Below are positions 12,950 to 21,293 of a stretch of 44,703 nucleotides of DNA, piece after piece. The notes beneath the pieces are model-generated. The model ran no database searches. It was not told the origin of the DNA and worked only from the letters and a program-made list of their open reading frames with translations. The position numbers were made by a program, and so were the translations under genes. Numbering within the stretch: the first letter of the stretch is position 1; every line of letters begins with the position of its first letter. Source of the DNA: Alphaproteobacteria bacterium (lineage in GTDB: Bacteria; Pseudomonadota; Alphaproteobacteria; UBA2136; UBA6156); contig JAIXUT010000155.1 of assembly GCA_027483385.1 (NCBI GenBank), forward strand, positions 1-44,703. The letters are read 5' to 3'.

Positions 12950-13528
12950 ATGAGTATGAATGCAGTCAATCCCGTTGTTGGGGCCAGTGGGCCCAGCGCG
13001 GCGTTGCCGCAAGTTGCGCCTGATATCCGGAATTTACTTACCCAGATTGCCGAAGCCCCGGGCCTGATGGCCGCCGAACGCACCGCCTTGGTGCAGGCCA
13101 CGGCCACTGCCAGCTCGATCGTGAACCCCGACCTTAGGGCTGCCGCCCTGCGCCAGGTTTCGGGTATGGGGCTTTACCTCAGCAAAACGGGCGATAGCGG
13201 CCTGCCGCGCTGGACGGTGCTCACCGCCCTGCGCACCTACGGTCTGAATTTACAAACCACGGCCCCCAAAGCTGCGAGTGTTGAACAAAATGCCCAAGTG
13301 GCCCAGCAAGTCGCCCAGCAAGTGGCGGCCGCGGGTGCCAACCGTGGCATCAGCGTGCAGCAAGCCCTGCAAAATACCGCCAGCCAAGCGGCCCCGGTGG
13401 CCGCCCCCAGCCGCGTACAGGCCAAAAATGCGGCGGTTGTGAACATGGGTGGCCTTGGTGACAGCGGTAGCGGCGCGGGCGGCAATGCCGCTGCCCTGAC
13501 CACCCAAATACTTTCGAAGCTGGTTTAA
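12950..13528 (+). CDS. Unrecognised Ala/Gln-rich protein
   Basis: A 192-residue protein I do not recognise. Residues 25-105 look like a compact helical domain (IRNLLTQIAEAPGLMAAERTA ... GLPRWTVLTALRTYGLNL); the rest is low-complexity, with a Gln-Val-Ala repeat (QVAQQVAQQVAAAG) and a Gly/Ser-rich stretch before a hydrophobic end ILSKLV. No signal peptide or membrane segment is visible. The ATG at 12950 has CAGGA nine bases upstream; an ATG two codons later is also possible. The 200 bp before it contain a short GC hairpin but no clear promoter. Its stop overlaps by four bases the ancestral end of radC on the other strand. Confidence 0.7.
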   Translation: MSMNAVNPVVGASGPSAALPQVAPDIRNLLTQIAEAPGLMAAERTALVQATATASSIVNPDLRAAALRQVSGMGLYLSKTGDSGLPRWTVLTALRTYGLNLQTTAPKAASVEQNAQVAQQVAQQVAAAGANRGISVQQALQNTASQAAPVAAPSRVQAKNAAVVNMGGLGDSGSGAGGNAAALTTQILSKLV

Positions 13529-13608
13529 ATTTTCCCTGCCGCTTTAAACGAATAATGCGCGTCGGCGCCGATGATGAAATGGTCGTGTACGGCAACGCCA
13601 AGTGCCTA
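13525..13608 (-). pseudogene. C-terminal continuation of radC after the amber codon
   Basis: Read in the radC frame, the codon after Leu-Leu-Gln-Ala-Ala is TAG. The frame then encodes a 26-residue continuation that begins ALGVAVHDHFIIGADAHYSF and ends at TAA. The DH-hydrophobic-IG motif is conserved in full-length RadC, and full length would be about 227 residues, the family norm. The final TAA overlaps the stop of the convergent gene by four bases, as at two other convergent pairs in this window, which supports 13525 as the original end. Confidence 0.85.
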
Positions 13609-14208
13609 AGCAGCCTGCAGTAAATTTTTAGTAAAAAGCTCGTCTTCCAGGGAAGGCTGTGGGGCCCCTTGGGGGTGGTTGTGCGCCATAATCAGGCCCG
13701 CCGCGTTGTGGGCCAGCGCTTTTTTTAAAATTTCGCGCGGGCTGGCGGCCATGGTGGTGTATGTGCCCACAAACAGGGTTTCTTCGGCCAACAATTTCAG
13801 CTGGGCATTTAAAAACAGCACCACGCATTCTTCTTGCTGGCTTTGGCCAAAGCGGGCGTACAGGTAATCGAGCAGCGTCAGGCGGTCTGCCAACAGCGGC
13901 TTGTCGGTCAGGCCCTCGCGCTTCATCCGAATGGCCAGCTGCTGCACCACCTGCAACAGCGCCACACTGCTGGGGCCGAGGCCTTTGACGTGCTGCAACT
14001 CTTCGGGCAGGGCGGTGAGCACGCCACTTAAACTACCAAACCTGGCCAGCAAGGCTTTGGCCAGCGGCTTCACGTCCCTGCGCGGAATTGCAAACGTAAG
14101 CGCCAGTTCCATCAGTTCGTAGTCGGCCAAGCCGGCCCCACCCGTGGCCGCAAAGCGGGCCTTCAGGCGGCTGCGGTGGCCATCGTTGCTTAAAACCACC
14201 TTAGGCAT
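13606..14208 (-). CDS. radC: RadC/JAB-domain protein, cut short by an in-frame amber codon
   Basis: Protein of 200 residues up to its first stop. It has the helix-hairpin-helix-like N-terminal half (HVKGLGPSSVALLQV) and the JAB metal site HNHPQGAPQPSLED. RadC homologues run on for about 27 residues past the point where this one stops. The same frame continues after the TAG at 13606-13608 with ALGVAVHDHFIIG, the conserved RadC C-terminal strand, to a TAA at 13525. So the stop is a single in-frame nonsense codon, not a natural end. The gene overlaps the end of map by 8 nt and is probably co-transcribed with it. The family is linked to DNA transactions, but its function is unsettled. Confidence 0.85.
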   Translation of the reverse strand: MPKVVLSNDGHRSRLKARFAATGGAGLADYELMELALTFAIPRRDVKPLAKALLARFGSLSGVLTALPEELQHVKGLGPSSVALLQVVQQLAIRMKREGLTDKPLLADRLTLLDYLYARFGQSQQEECVVLFLNAQLKLLAEETLFVGTYTTMAASPREILKKALAHNAAGLIMAHNHPQGAPQPSLEDELFTKNLLQAA

Positions 14209-14986
14209 AGGGCCACTGGGTATAGCCAGCGGGCGAGGCGGTCAGCAGTTCATAGCCCGTTTCGGTCACCAGCACGGTGTGTTCGTATTGCGCGGAAAGG
14301 CCTCCATCGGCGGTTGTGACGCGCCAGCCGTCGTCGTGCAGCCGCGTCCGCCAGGTACCAGTGTTAATCATGGGTTCCACGGTTAAAGTGGTACCTGCGC
14401 GCAGGCGGGTGGTGGCAAATTCGGTGTTGGCATAGTGCAGCACCTGTGGGTCTTCATGGAATTTTCGGCCCAAGCCGTGGCCGCAGTATTCGCGCACCAC
14501 ACCATAACCTTTGGCTTCGGCCACGGGCCCCAGGGCGTTGCCAATGGCGCTTAGGTAGCTGCCGCTGTGAATGGTTTCAATACCCGCCATCATGGCTGCG
14601 TAGGTGGTGCGCATGAGCGTTTGGGCTGCGGGTGCGATATTGCCCACGCCGTACATGCGGCTGGTGTCGCCATGGAAGCCATCCAGCAGGGCGGTGACGT
14701 CGATGTTTAAAATATCGCCATCGCGTAAAATTTCATTTGCCGACGGGATGCCATGGCAGACCACGTTATTGACACTGATGCAGCTGGCCGCCGGGTAACC
14801 CTTGTAGCCCAGCGTTGCGGGGACGGCACCATGCTGCGCCATAAAGTTGGCACAGAAATCGTTCAGTTCCAGCGTTGAAATTCCCGCCCGTACTAGGGGC
14901 GTGACGGCATCGAGCGTTAAGGCCGCGACGCGCCCAGCTGCCCGCATTTTGGCAATTTCAATCGGGTTTTTTGGAATAATTTTCAC
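14201..14986 (-). CDS. map: Methionine aminopeptidase, type I
   Basis: A 261-residue pita-bread-fold peptidase that removes the initiator Met from nascent proteins. Metal ligands are visible in order: the Asp in LNIDVTALLDGFHGDTSRM (two Asp), the His in YCGHGLGRKFHE, the Glu in LTVEPMIN, and the Glu in YEHTVLV. The substrate His in VNNVVCHGIPS is also present. Length fits the short type Ia enzymes without an N-terminal extension. It lies between sfsA (7 bp upstream) and radC (8-nt overlap) on the same strand, likely one operon sfsA-map-radC, an arrangement often seen in alphaproteobacteria. Confidence 0.96.
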   Translation of the reverse strand: MKIIPKNPIEIAKMRAAGRVAALTLDAVTPLVRAGISTLELNDFCANFMAQHGAVPATLGYKGYPAASCISVNNVVCHGIPSANEILRDGDILNIDVTALLDGFHGDTSRMYGVGNIAPAAQTLMRTTYAAMMAGIETIHSGSYLSAIGNALGPVAEAKGYGVVREYCGHGLGRKFHEDPQVLHYANTEFATTRLRAGTTLTVEPMINTGTWRTRLHDDGWRVTTADGGLSAQYEHTVLVTETGYELLTASPAGYTQWPYA

Positions 14987-14993
14987 GGCTTTT

Positions 14994-15689
14994 TTACACC
15001 ATAACAGGCAGCGTTTTGCAAATAGTTATGTGCTGGGGCGTGATTTCGCACTCCAACGCCGCTACCTGTACGCCTGCCGCCACAGCCTGTTGTAGGGCGG
15101 CGGCGTAAGCGGGGTCAATCGCTGCGGCGGGCCGAAATTCGGTGCAATCGGCGCGCGCAACTACATAAAGCTGCAGGGCTGCGCCACCGTTTTGCACAAT
15201 TTCAGTCAGGGTGTGCAGGTGCTTGGTGCCGCGTTCAGTTTTCGCATCTGGGAACAGCGCAGTGTGGCCTTCCGCCAGTGTCACGTTCTTTACTTCGCAC
15301 CAAACCTGCGGCTGGGTGGGGGTGGCGAAGGTCCAGTCAAAGCGGGTTGCGTCGGAATACTTAACCTCTTTTTTAAGCGCGGTAATTTGTGAAAAGTTTG
15401 GCACCAACCCTGCCGCCAAGGCCTCACCCGCCAAGGTATTGGCGTGGGCGGTGTTGATGCTCACCAACGTACCGCCCGGCAGTTCCAGCAGTTCGGCGCC
15501 ATAGCGCAGGCTGCGGGTGGTGTTTTCGCCGTAGTCGCGCACATGCACATGGGTTGCGCGGTCGAGCAGCCCCTTCATGCTGCCCGTATTGGCGCAGTGG
15601 GCCACTTGGCCCTCTGCGGTGCCATAGATAAAAAAGCGCTTTTCGCGTTTTAAAAATTTCCAGCGGGTCAGCGGCTGTTCAAAGTTCAT
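14994..15689 (-). CDS. sfsA: SfsA family protein
   Basis: A 231-residue SfsA protein. Diagnostic segments are HCANTGSMKGLL near the N-terminus, the VSINTAHANTLAGEAL strand-helix, WCEVKNVTLAEG, and FPDAKTERGTKHLHTL. The name comes from sugar fermentation stimulation in E. coli, where the protein was reported to bind DNA; the biochemical role is not firmly known and the fold carries a nuclease-like core. First gene of the probable sfsA-map-radC operon, divergent from the exonuclease gene with a 21-bp gap, so the promoters overlap coding sequence. Confidence 0.92.
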   Translation of the reverse strand: MNFEQPLTRWKFLKREKRFFIYGTAEGQVAHCANTGSMKGLLDRATHVHVRDYGENTTRSLRYGAELLELPGGTLVSINTAHANTLAGEALAAGLVPNFSQITALKKEVKYSDATRFDWTFATPTQPQVWCEVKNVTLAEGHTALFPDAKTERGTKHLHTLTEIVQNGGAALQLYVVARADCTEFRPAAAIDPAYAAALQQAVAAGVQVAALECEITPQHITICKTLPVMV

Positions 15690-15710
15690 TGGGCGAAGTA
15701 TGATGCAGGT

Positions 15711-16535
15711 ATGGGCCCACGTAAACTGCTCGTCTTCGATTTGGAAACCGTGCCCGATGTCGCACTGGCGCGGCGCCTGTGGCCCGAAACCGAGGGGCTG
15801 AATGACGCCGCAGTAACCACCTTAATTCTGGAAAAACACAAGCTACAAAGCAGTACAGGCTCCGATTTTCCGCGCCCGAGTTTCCATAAAATTGTCGCTA
15901 TCGGGTGCCTGCTGGCCGACGTTGAAGTGACCGACGGCCAGGAAAGCTACCACCTGCGGCGGCTTGGCTGCATTGGCGAAGAGGCCGACGACGAACGTAA
16001 GTTGCTCGAACAATGGCTGGCCTTTGGCGCACGGGAACCCTTGCGGCTGGTTAGCTTTAATGGCCGTGGCTTCGATTTGCCCGTGATTAAACTGCGGGCG
16101 CTGCATCAGGGCCTAAGCGCGGGGTGGCTGTTCCAGCGCGGTGATAAATGGAGCAACTACACCAGCCGCTACGACCAAATCTGGCACATCGACATGGCCG
16201 ATACACTCAGCGATTTTGGCGCGGCCCGTGGCATGCCCAAGCTGGATGAAGTGTGCACGCTGGCAGGCTTGCCAGGCAAGCTGGACTTAGACGGCAGCCG
16301 GGTGTGCGATATGTACATGGCGGGGCAGGTAGGCGCGATACGGGATTACTGCGAAACCGATGTGCTCAATACCTACTTGCTGTACTTGAAATACCAGCAC
16401 CTGACAGGGATTTTGGCACCCGAGGCGCTGGCGCAGGAGCTGGATGCGGTGAAAACGATGTTACAAAAGGAAGGCCTCCAAAAACCGCATTTGGCGCAGT
16501 TTTTAGAGGCTTGGAACGGGGCGGAGGGCCAATGA
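15711..16535 (+). CDS. PolB-type 3'-5' exonuclease-like protein
   Basis: A 274-residue stand-alone DEDD-type exonuclease of the DNA_pol_B_exo2 (PF10108) kind. Exo I is VFDLETVPD (Asp and Glu), Exo II is SFNGRGFDLPVIKLRAL, and Exo III is YCETDVLNTYLLY with the terminal Asp. The YTSRYDQIWHIDMADTLSDFG segment is typical of the group. It should degrade DNA or RNA from the 3' end; the substrate in cells is not known. No polymerase domain is attached. The ATG at 15711 is poorly supported by a ribosome-binding site, but the hydrophobic first strand begins right after it. It ends one base before the small convergent orphan gene. Confidence 0.88.
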   Translation: MGPRKLLVFDLETVPDVALARRLWPETEGLNDAAVTTLILEKHKLQSSTGSDFPRPSFHKIVAIGCLLADVEVTDGQESYHLRRLGCIGEEADDERKLLEQWLAFGAREPLRLVSFNGRGFDLPVIKLRALHQGLSAGWLFQRGDKWSNYTSRYDQIWHIDMADTLSDFGAARGMPKLDEVCTLAGLPGKLDLDGSRVCDMYMAGQVGAIRDYCETDVLNTYLLYLKYQHLTGILAPEALAQELDAVKTMLQKEGLQKPHLAQFLEAWNGAEGQ

Positions 16536-16536
16536 T

Positions 16537-16722
16537 TCAGTCGCGTGGATTGATGGTTTCAACCCAAAAGTTTTGGGGATCTGGGCCATCCACAGACTTA
16601 TTATGGAGTTGGCCCACACGCGCTAGAGCTGCATCCGAGTTTGTAAAGATTTCTTCTCCTTCAACGGGGATAGAATCTTCGGGGGAATCTCCGCACATGA
16701 TGCGGTAAGTGAAACGGGTCAT
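16537..16722 (-). CDS. Small orphan protein, 61 residues
   Basis: A short acidic protein that begins MTRFTYRIMCGD and contains a likely alpha-helical SDAALARVGQL segment. I do not recognise it. It is supported as a real gene by a strong ribosome-binding site, GGAGGT, about five bases before the ATG at 16722, and by its fit between the convergent exonuclease stop (one base apart) and a 64-bp AT-rich divergent promoter region shared with the CinA-like gene. Its base composition is less GC-rich than its neighbours. Confidence 0.65.
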   Translation of the reverse strand: MTRFTYRIMCGDSPEDSIPVEGEEIFTNSDAALARVGQLHNKSVDGPDPQNFWVETINPRD

Positions 16723-16786
16723 CAAAACCTCCAGTGGTAAGTAATTTAATATACAATATTTGAGTTAAGAAAACAAGGATCATAAA

Positions 16787-17521
16787 ATGCCCAACCCCAC
16801 CGCTGCAATTTTAGTGATTGGCAACGAAGTGCTTTCGGGCCGCATTGCCGATGTGAATGTGAACTACATTTGCCGACGTTGCGCCGATGTGGGCCTGAAC
16901 GTGGCCGAAGTGCGCATGGTGCGTGACGACGAAGGCGCGATTGTGGCAGCCGTTAACACCCTGCGGACCAGCCACACCTACGTGTTTACCACGGGCGGCA
17001 TTGGCCCGACCCACGACGACATTACCATCCATAGTATGGCCAAAGCCTTTGGCGTGGCCGTGATTCGCAATATCGAAGTGGAGCAAAAGCTGCATGCCCA
17101 CTACGGCAGCCGCCTCACCCCCGCCGCGCTGCGGATGGCCGATTACCCCGCCGGCGCCCGCATTGTGCCGCACGGCGAAAGTTTTGCGCCCAGTTGCTTG
17201 CTGGAAAATGTGGCGATTCTGGCCGGTCAGCCGCGCGTGATGCAGCTGATGTTTGAAGCCACCTTGCCGCTGCTGCAAACGGGCACGCCGCTGCACACCC
17301 GCCAGCTGGATGTGTGGGGCATGGAAAGCCAACTGGCCGAACAGTTGGGCAGGATCCAAACCCGCTTTGCCGCAGTTGAAATTGGCAGCTACCCCTACCG
17401 CGTGGAAGGCCGCGCGGGCACGGCCCTGGTGTGCCGTGGGCTGGCGGCCGATGACGTGGAGGCCGCCTTTACGGCAATCAATCATTTAGTAACTGAACAG
17501 GGCCTGGAAGTGCGCGGCTAA
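16787..17521 (+). CDS. CinA-like molybdopterin-binding domain protein
   Basis: A 244-residue protein with a single MoCF_biosynth (MoaB/MogA-like) domain. The opening AAILVIGNEVLSGRIADVN, the nucleotide-type loop VFTTGGIGPTHDDIT and the PRVMQLMFEATLPLL helix are all typical of the CinA N-terminal domain. The C-terminal NMN deamidase domain of full CinA is absent, as is common in alphaproteobacterial stand-alone versions. Members of this class act on pyridine-nucleotide-related pyrophosphates, but the substrate here is unknown. AAGGAT lies eight bases before the ATG. Its stop overlaps that of the convergent amine oxidase gene by four bases. Confidence 0.9.
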   Translation: MPNPTAAILVIGNEVLSGRIADVNVNYICRRCADVGLNVAEVRMVRDDEGAIVAAVNTLRTSHTYVFTTGGIGPTHDDITIHSMAKAFGVAVIRNIEVEQKLHAHYGSRLTPAALRMADYPAGARIVPHGESFAPSCLLENVAILAGQPRVMQLMFEATLPLLQTGTPLHTRQLDVWGMESQLAEQLGRIQTRFAAVEIGSYPYRVEGRAGTALVCRGLAADDVEAAFTAINHLVTEQGLEVRG

Positions 17522-18735
17522 AGCGTTTTCAGTAACGCCTTGGCGGCGCGTTCGCCGCTGCGCCACGCGCCTTGAATGTTGGCGGGGAAGGCCACATCGG
17601 TGTGTTCGCCCGCCAACCAGTAGCGGCCATTTAACCACGGCCTTTGCAGGGCGCGGCGGTCGGCGGGGCTGCTGCCCACGGCATAATAGCTGTAACTGCC
17701 GTGGCTGAAACGGTCGGCATGCCAGGCACTGTGGGCCACCAAGGTTGGCAACGGGCCAGATGGAATGAGCTGGCGCAGGGCAGGCGTGGCCAACTTCAGC
17801 CAATCGGCCGCCGTGGGGTGAGGGGGCAGGGCCGCCAGGGCGCTCATGCCCGCCAGTGCCATCAGGGTAGGGGTGCCCAGCAGTGGGGTGGCGTCGTACC
17901 ACAACGGCAGCAGCGGGTGGTTGGCAATCATCACGTCGTGCCGAGGCCAGCTGGCAAAGGGCGCGGTAAAAAATAATTTCTCTAAATTCCCCATCCCGAG
18001 CCGCTGAATCGCTTGCCGCTGCCGCGTTGGCAGTTCGGGCAAAACCGCGTGCGCGGCAGCCTGCTGCAACACCCCCAGCGGCATGGTGTTAATAATTGCT
18101 CGCGCCATAATTTTTGCGCCAGTTGAGGTGCGTAATTCTAATCCCTTTGGCGTGGGCTGAATGGTATCAATTACCGTATTTAAATGAATGGTCAGCTGCC
18201 GCGTTTGCCCTTTCAGCCAATTGACCCAACCGCCAAGCAGCATAAAATCGTCGGCGTCGGGTTCGCCCCCGTTATCAAAATTCCAGCCCGAGAGTTTTTC
18301 CAGGCTCGCGCCGTAATACATCTCGTTTTCAAGCGTGATGAGCGGCACCAAATTATCAGGAATCTCGGCCATAAAATCGGCCAGCGGGGCATCCTTGGGC
18401 GCTTTTGCCGCCCGGGCAACGGCCTGTTGCAACAGCTGGTGCCAGCCCGCTCGATGCCCCACACCTGGCAAGGTGTGGGCGGCATTGTAATCGGTAGAGG
18501 CAGTCCGCAGATTGGCCTTTGCCACCGAAGCCTTCAGAGGGTGCTGGCTATAGCCATGCAGCCAACTGGCGCCCAATTCAAAGTGGGTATTCTGGTAAGG
18601 CACCGAGTGTACCCGCCCGCCCACGTAATCTTTGGCTTCAAGAATTATATTGGGCACACCTCGGCGCGTCAGGGTTTGGGCGGCCCTGATCCCGGCCACT
18701 CCCGCGCCAATAATCACGACGGGGTCGCGGGCCAC
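17518..18735 (-). CDS. FAD-dependent amine oxidase
   Basis: A 405-residue flavoprotein of the monoamine/polyamine oxidase family. The dinucleotide-binding start is VVIIGAGVAGIRAAQTL, followed by GGRVHSVPY and FELGASWLHGYSQHP. The C-terminal flavin motif is LAGEHTDVAFPANIQGAWRSGERAA. These enzymes oxidise primary, secondary or polyamines to aldehydes or imines with hydrogen peroxide as by-product; the substrate is not evident. No signal peptide is present. It ends with TAG. The next gene upstream on this strand, the ABC ATPase, ends three bases before its start, so the two may be co-expressed. Confidence 0.9.
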   Translation of the reverse strand: MARDPVVIIGAGVAGIRAAQTLTRRGVPNIILEAKDYVGGRVHSVPYQNTHFELGASWLHGYSQHPLKASVAKANLRTASTDYNAAHTLPGVGHRAGWHQLLQQAVARAAKAPKDAPLADFMAEIPDNLVPLITLENEMYYGASLEKLSGWNFDNGGEPDADDFMLLGGWVNWLKGQTRQLTIHLNTVIDTIQPTPKGLELRTSTGAKIMARAIINTMPLGVLQQAAAHAVLPELPTRQRQAIQRLGMGNLEKLFFTAPFASWPRHDVMIANHPLLPLWYDATPLLGTPTLMALAGMSALAALPPHPTAADWLKLATPALRQLIPSGPLPTLVAHSAWHADRFSHGSYSYYAVGSSPADRRALQRPWLNGRYWLAGEHTDVAFPANIQGAWRSGERAAKALLKTL

Positions 18736-18738
18736 GGG

Positions 18739-20325
18739 TTACACCACCGCACCGAGTAATTGCTTGGTGTAAGCGGCTTTAGGCTTGCCAAACACCTGTG
18801 CCGTTGGGCCGTATTCCACCACGCAGCCATCCTTTAACACCAGTACCTGATGGGCGAGGTGGCTAATCACGCGTAAATCGTGGCTGATAAACACATAGCT
18901 GGTGCCATGGCGTTGCTGCAGCTGCCCAAACAACTCCAGAATTTGCGCCTGAATGCTAACATCGAGCGCACTCACGGGTTCGTCGGCAATGATGAGTTTG
19001 GGTTGCAGTGCGAGTGCGCGGGCAATCGCCAGCCGTTGCCGCTGGCCACCACTGAACTGGTGCGGCAGGCGCTGGGCGGCTTCGGGTGGCAAGCCAACTT
19101 GCCCCAGTAATTCGGCCACGCGGGCGGGCCATTGGGCCGCTGGCAGCAAATTATGCGCGCGCAGTGGTTCGGTTAGCATGGTGTACACCGTGTGCTTGGG
19201 ATTGAGCGACGTCACGGGGTCTTGAAAGACCATCTGCATATTGCGCCGTGCTTGGCGTAAATCTTCGCCCCGCAACGCCAAAAAATCGTGGCCCATAAAC
19301 ACTATGCGGCCGCCTGCGGCGGCGGGCTGCAGACGCGTCAGCACACGGGCGAGGGTGGATTTCCCGCTGCCACTTTCGCCAACTATTCCCAAAGTGGTAC
19401 CTTGCGGCAGCTGAAAGTTCACCTCCTTAAGAGCCTTAAGTTGTTCCGCTGGCTGCCAAAACCACGGCGCGGCGCGGCGGTACGTGTGGCCGAGGCCATT
19501 CACGTCCAGCAGCGGCTTGACCGCTTTGGGCAGGGCCGGGGGTTTGGCATTGAGGCTTAAAGTCGCGCTCAATAATTGTTTGGTATAAGCAGCCTTAGGT
19601 TGGTTCAGCACCGCCTTGGTGGTGCCGCTTTCCACCACGTTTCCGTGCTGCAGTACCACCACGCGGTCGGCCAATTGGCGCACCACGCCAAAATCGTGGG
19701 TAATCCACAGCATCGCCATCCCCAGGCGTTGTTGCAGCTCTTTCACCAGGGCCAAAATTTCGGCCTGCACGGTCACATCTAAAGCCGTGGTGGGTTCATC
19801 GGCAATTAATAAATCCGGGCTGTGCGCCAGCGCCATGGCGATCATGATCCGCTGCCGTTGCCCGCCCGAAATTTCGTGCGGGTAGCTGGCGTACATCCGC
19901 GCAGGGTTGGGCAACTGTACCTGGGCAAAGAGTTCCAGCACGCGGGCCTTGCGGGCCGCACCGCGCAGCGTGGGGGTATGGATGGCAAACATCTCGGCCA
20001 CCTGGGCGCCGCAGGTCATCACGGGGTTCAGCGCCGTGGCCGGTTCCTGAAAAATCATCGCCAACCGTTTGCCGCGCAAGGCACGCAGTTGGTGAGGCAG
20101 CAGTGTGGCTAAGTTGTGGGTGGCAAATTGCAGGGTGTCGGCGTGGTGCTGCAGGCCCTCGGGCAGCAGGCCCATGATGCTTAAGGCTGTCAGGGTTTTG
20201 CCGCTGCCGCTTTCCCCCACCAGCGCCAGCGTTTCGCCCTTATTTAAAGTAAACGAAACACCCCGCACCAACGCCGTGGTACCTGCCGAAATGTGCAGAT
20301 TTTTAACGGTCAGCAACGCAGTCAT
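18739..20325 (-). CDS. Double ATP-binding ABC transporter protein, oligopeptide (YejF/DppDF) type
   Basis: A protein of 528 residues with two complete ABC ATPase domains in tandem. Each has a Walker A (GESGSGKTLTAL; GESGSGKSTLARV), a signature (ISGGQRQRIMIA; FSGGQRQRLAIA) and a Walker B ending LIADEP or IIADEP. The layout is that of YejF and GsiA, which energise peptide or microcin import; each half resembles DppD and DppF. No permease or binding-protein gene is in the window, so it must pair with products encoded elsewhere. The ATG at 20325 is preferred over a TTG at 20334. It lies 10 bp after the 5-formyl-THF cyclo-ligase gene on the same strand. Confidence 0.92.
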   Translation of the reverse strand: MTALLTVKNLHISAGTTALVRGVSFTLNKGETLALVGESGSGKTLTALSIMGLLPEGLQHHADTLQFATHNLATLLPHQLRALRGKRLAMIFQEPATALNPVMTCGAQVAEMFAIHTPTLRGAARKARVLELFAQVQLPNPARMYASYPHEISGGQRQRIMIAMALAHSPDLLIADEPTTALDVTVQAEILALVKELQQRLGMAMLWITHDFGVVRQLADRVVVLQHGNVVESGTTKAVLNQPKAAYTKQLLSATLSLNAKPPALPKAVKPLLDVNGLGHTYRRAAPWFWQPAEQLKALKEVNFQLPQGTTLGIVGESGSGKSTLARVLTRLQPAAAGGRIVFMGHDFLALRGEDLRQARRNMQMVFQDPVTSLNPKHTVYTMLTEPLRAHNLLPAAQWPARVAELLGQVGLPPEAAQRLPHQFSGGQRQRLAIARALALQPKLIIADEPVSALDVSIQAQILELFGQLQQRHGTSYVFISHDLRVISHLAHQVLVLKDGCVVEYGPTAQVFGKPKAAYTKQLLGAVV

Positions 20326-20335
20326 GGCCACCAAC

Positions 20336-20977
20336 TTAACCTGCTTTGCGCGGCTTGGCCACTGCGGGTTTGCGCGTGCGTGCTGCTTTGGCGGGGCTAG
20401 GTGGCCGCGCCATCACGCCGCCCACAATTCCTTTCCCTGTCACAATATAATCCAGCCGCACATCGTGGGGTTCGGGCATGAAGGTGGGCGGTAATTCCAG
20501 TTCGGTGTAGCACACCCCAACCGTACGGCACGGGTGCTTGAAGCCCGCAATGGTTTTATCGTAATAGCCGCCACCATAACCCAAACGGTGACCGCTTGGG
20601 CTATACCCCAGCATCGGCACCACCAGCAGGGCTGGCATAATTTCGGGCCCTGTCGCCGCCCCCATGCCAAGTGCGTCGGGTTCCAGGCGGCCAAAGGCTG
20701 GCCAGATATTAAACCCCAGCGGCAGGCCGCGGGCGGTCACGCGGGGCAGGGCCACGGTCTGGCCATCGGCCCAGAGTTCGTGGGCCAAAGCCTCCAAATT
20801 AATTTCGCCATCCTGGGCGCTGTACAGCGCCACCACGGTGGGGGCAAGGTCGGCAATTAACGTCCGCAGCTGATTCATTATTTTCCATTGCGTGGTGCTG
20901 CGGAGGTCGTAGGGAATAACGCTGCGGCGGTGACGGAAAAGTTTCCGTAGTTCGGCTTTGGCCCCAATTTTTGCCAC
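20336..20977 (-). CDS. ygfA: 5-formyltetrahydrofolate cyclo-ligase
   Basis: An enzyme of about 213 residues that converts 5-formyl-THF to 5,10-methenyl-THF with ATP. Key parts are the basic N-terminal helix ELRKLFRHRRSV, the folate-loop EINLEALAHELWADG, and the ATP motif SPSGHRLGYGGGYYDKTI. A lysine- and proline-rich tail extends it at the C-terminus. A GTG at 20977, ten bases after zapA, is chosen because it places VAKIGAKAEL at the usual start; no clear ribosome-binding site is visible and an upstream start inside zapA is possible. The zapA-ygfA pair is a common proteobacterial arrangement, often with 6S RNA between them, but here there is no room for it. Confidence 0.88.
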   Translation of the reverse strand: MAKIGAKAELRKLFRHRRSVIPYDLRSTTQWKIMNQLRTLIADLAPTVVALYSAQDGEINLEALAHELWADGQTVALPRVTARGLPLGFNIWPAFGRLEPDALGMGAATGPEIMPALLVVPMLGYSPSGHRLGYGGGYYDKTIAGFKHPCRTVGVCYTELELPPTFMPEPHDVRLDYIVTGKGIVGGVMARPPSPAKAARTRKPAVAKPRKAG

Positions 20978-20987
20978 TGTTAATGAC

Positions 20988-21293
20988 TTAAGCGGGTAAA
21001 AGATTTTGTAGCCGCTCGGCCAGTTGCCGATGAAACTGCGTGACGGCACTCACTTGCAAATCATTTTTTTGCTCGGCGTCGGCGAGGTCGCTCATCAGGG
21101 TTAAACAGCACAAAATTATCTGGCGGTCGCGGTCGGCATTTGGTTCGTTGGTTTTAATTTCATTCAAGGCGGCATCCACGCGTGCGGCCAAAGCCCCAAG
21201 CCGTTCAACTTGGTCGGGCGGGGCAGCAAAGCGGTACGTTTTACCGCCAATGGCAACGTCGACTGGCACGGCGCGGGTAGTGGATTGGGTCAC
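20988..21293 (-). CDS. zapA: Cell division protein ZapA
   Basis: A 101-residue ZapA. The N-terminal strand-pair DVAIGGKTYRFAAPPDQVERL is followed by the family helix LAARVDAALNEIKT and a long C-terminal coiled coil through AEQKNDLQVS. ZapA binds FtsZ at midcell and crosslinks filaments. Its ATG overlaps by four bases the stop of an upstream coiled-coil gene. It lies directly before 5-formyl-THF cyclo-ligase. Confidence 0.93.
   Translation of the reverse strand: MTQSTTRAVPVDVAIGGKTYRFAAPPDQVERLGALAARVDAALNEIKTNEPNADRDRQIILCCLTLMSDLADAEQKNDLQVSAVTQFHRQLAERLQNLLPA

Noticed and set aside
13606-13608. Genome-wide reassignment of TAG to an amino acid
   Set aside because: TAG ends rpoC, the parvulin lipoprotein, bolA, the amine oxidase and the gene at 27501 at sensible protein ends.
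20978-20987. 6S RNA between zapA and 5-formyl-THF cyclo-ligase
   Set aside because: The genes are about ten bases apart, so there is no space for it.
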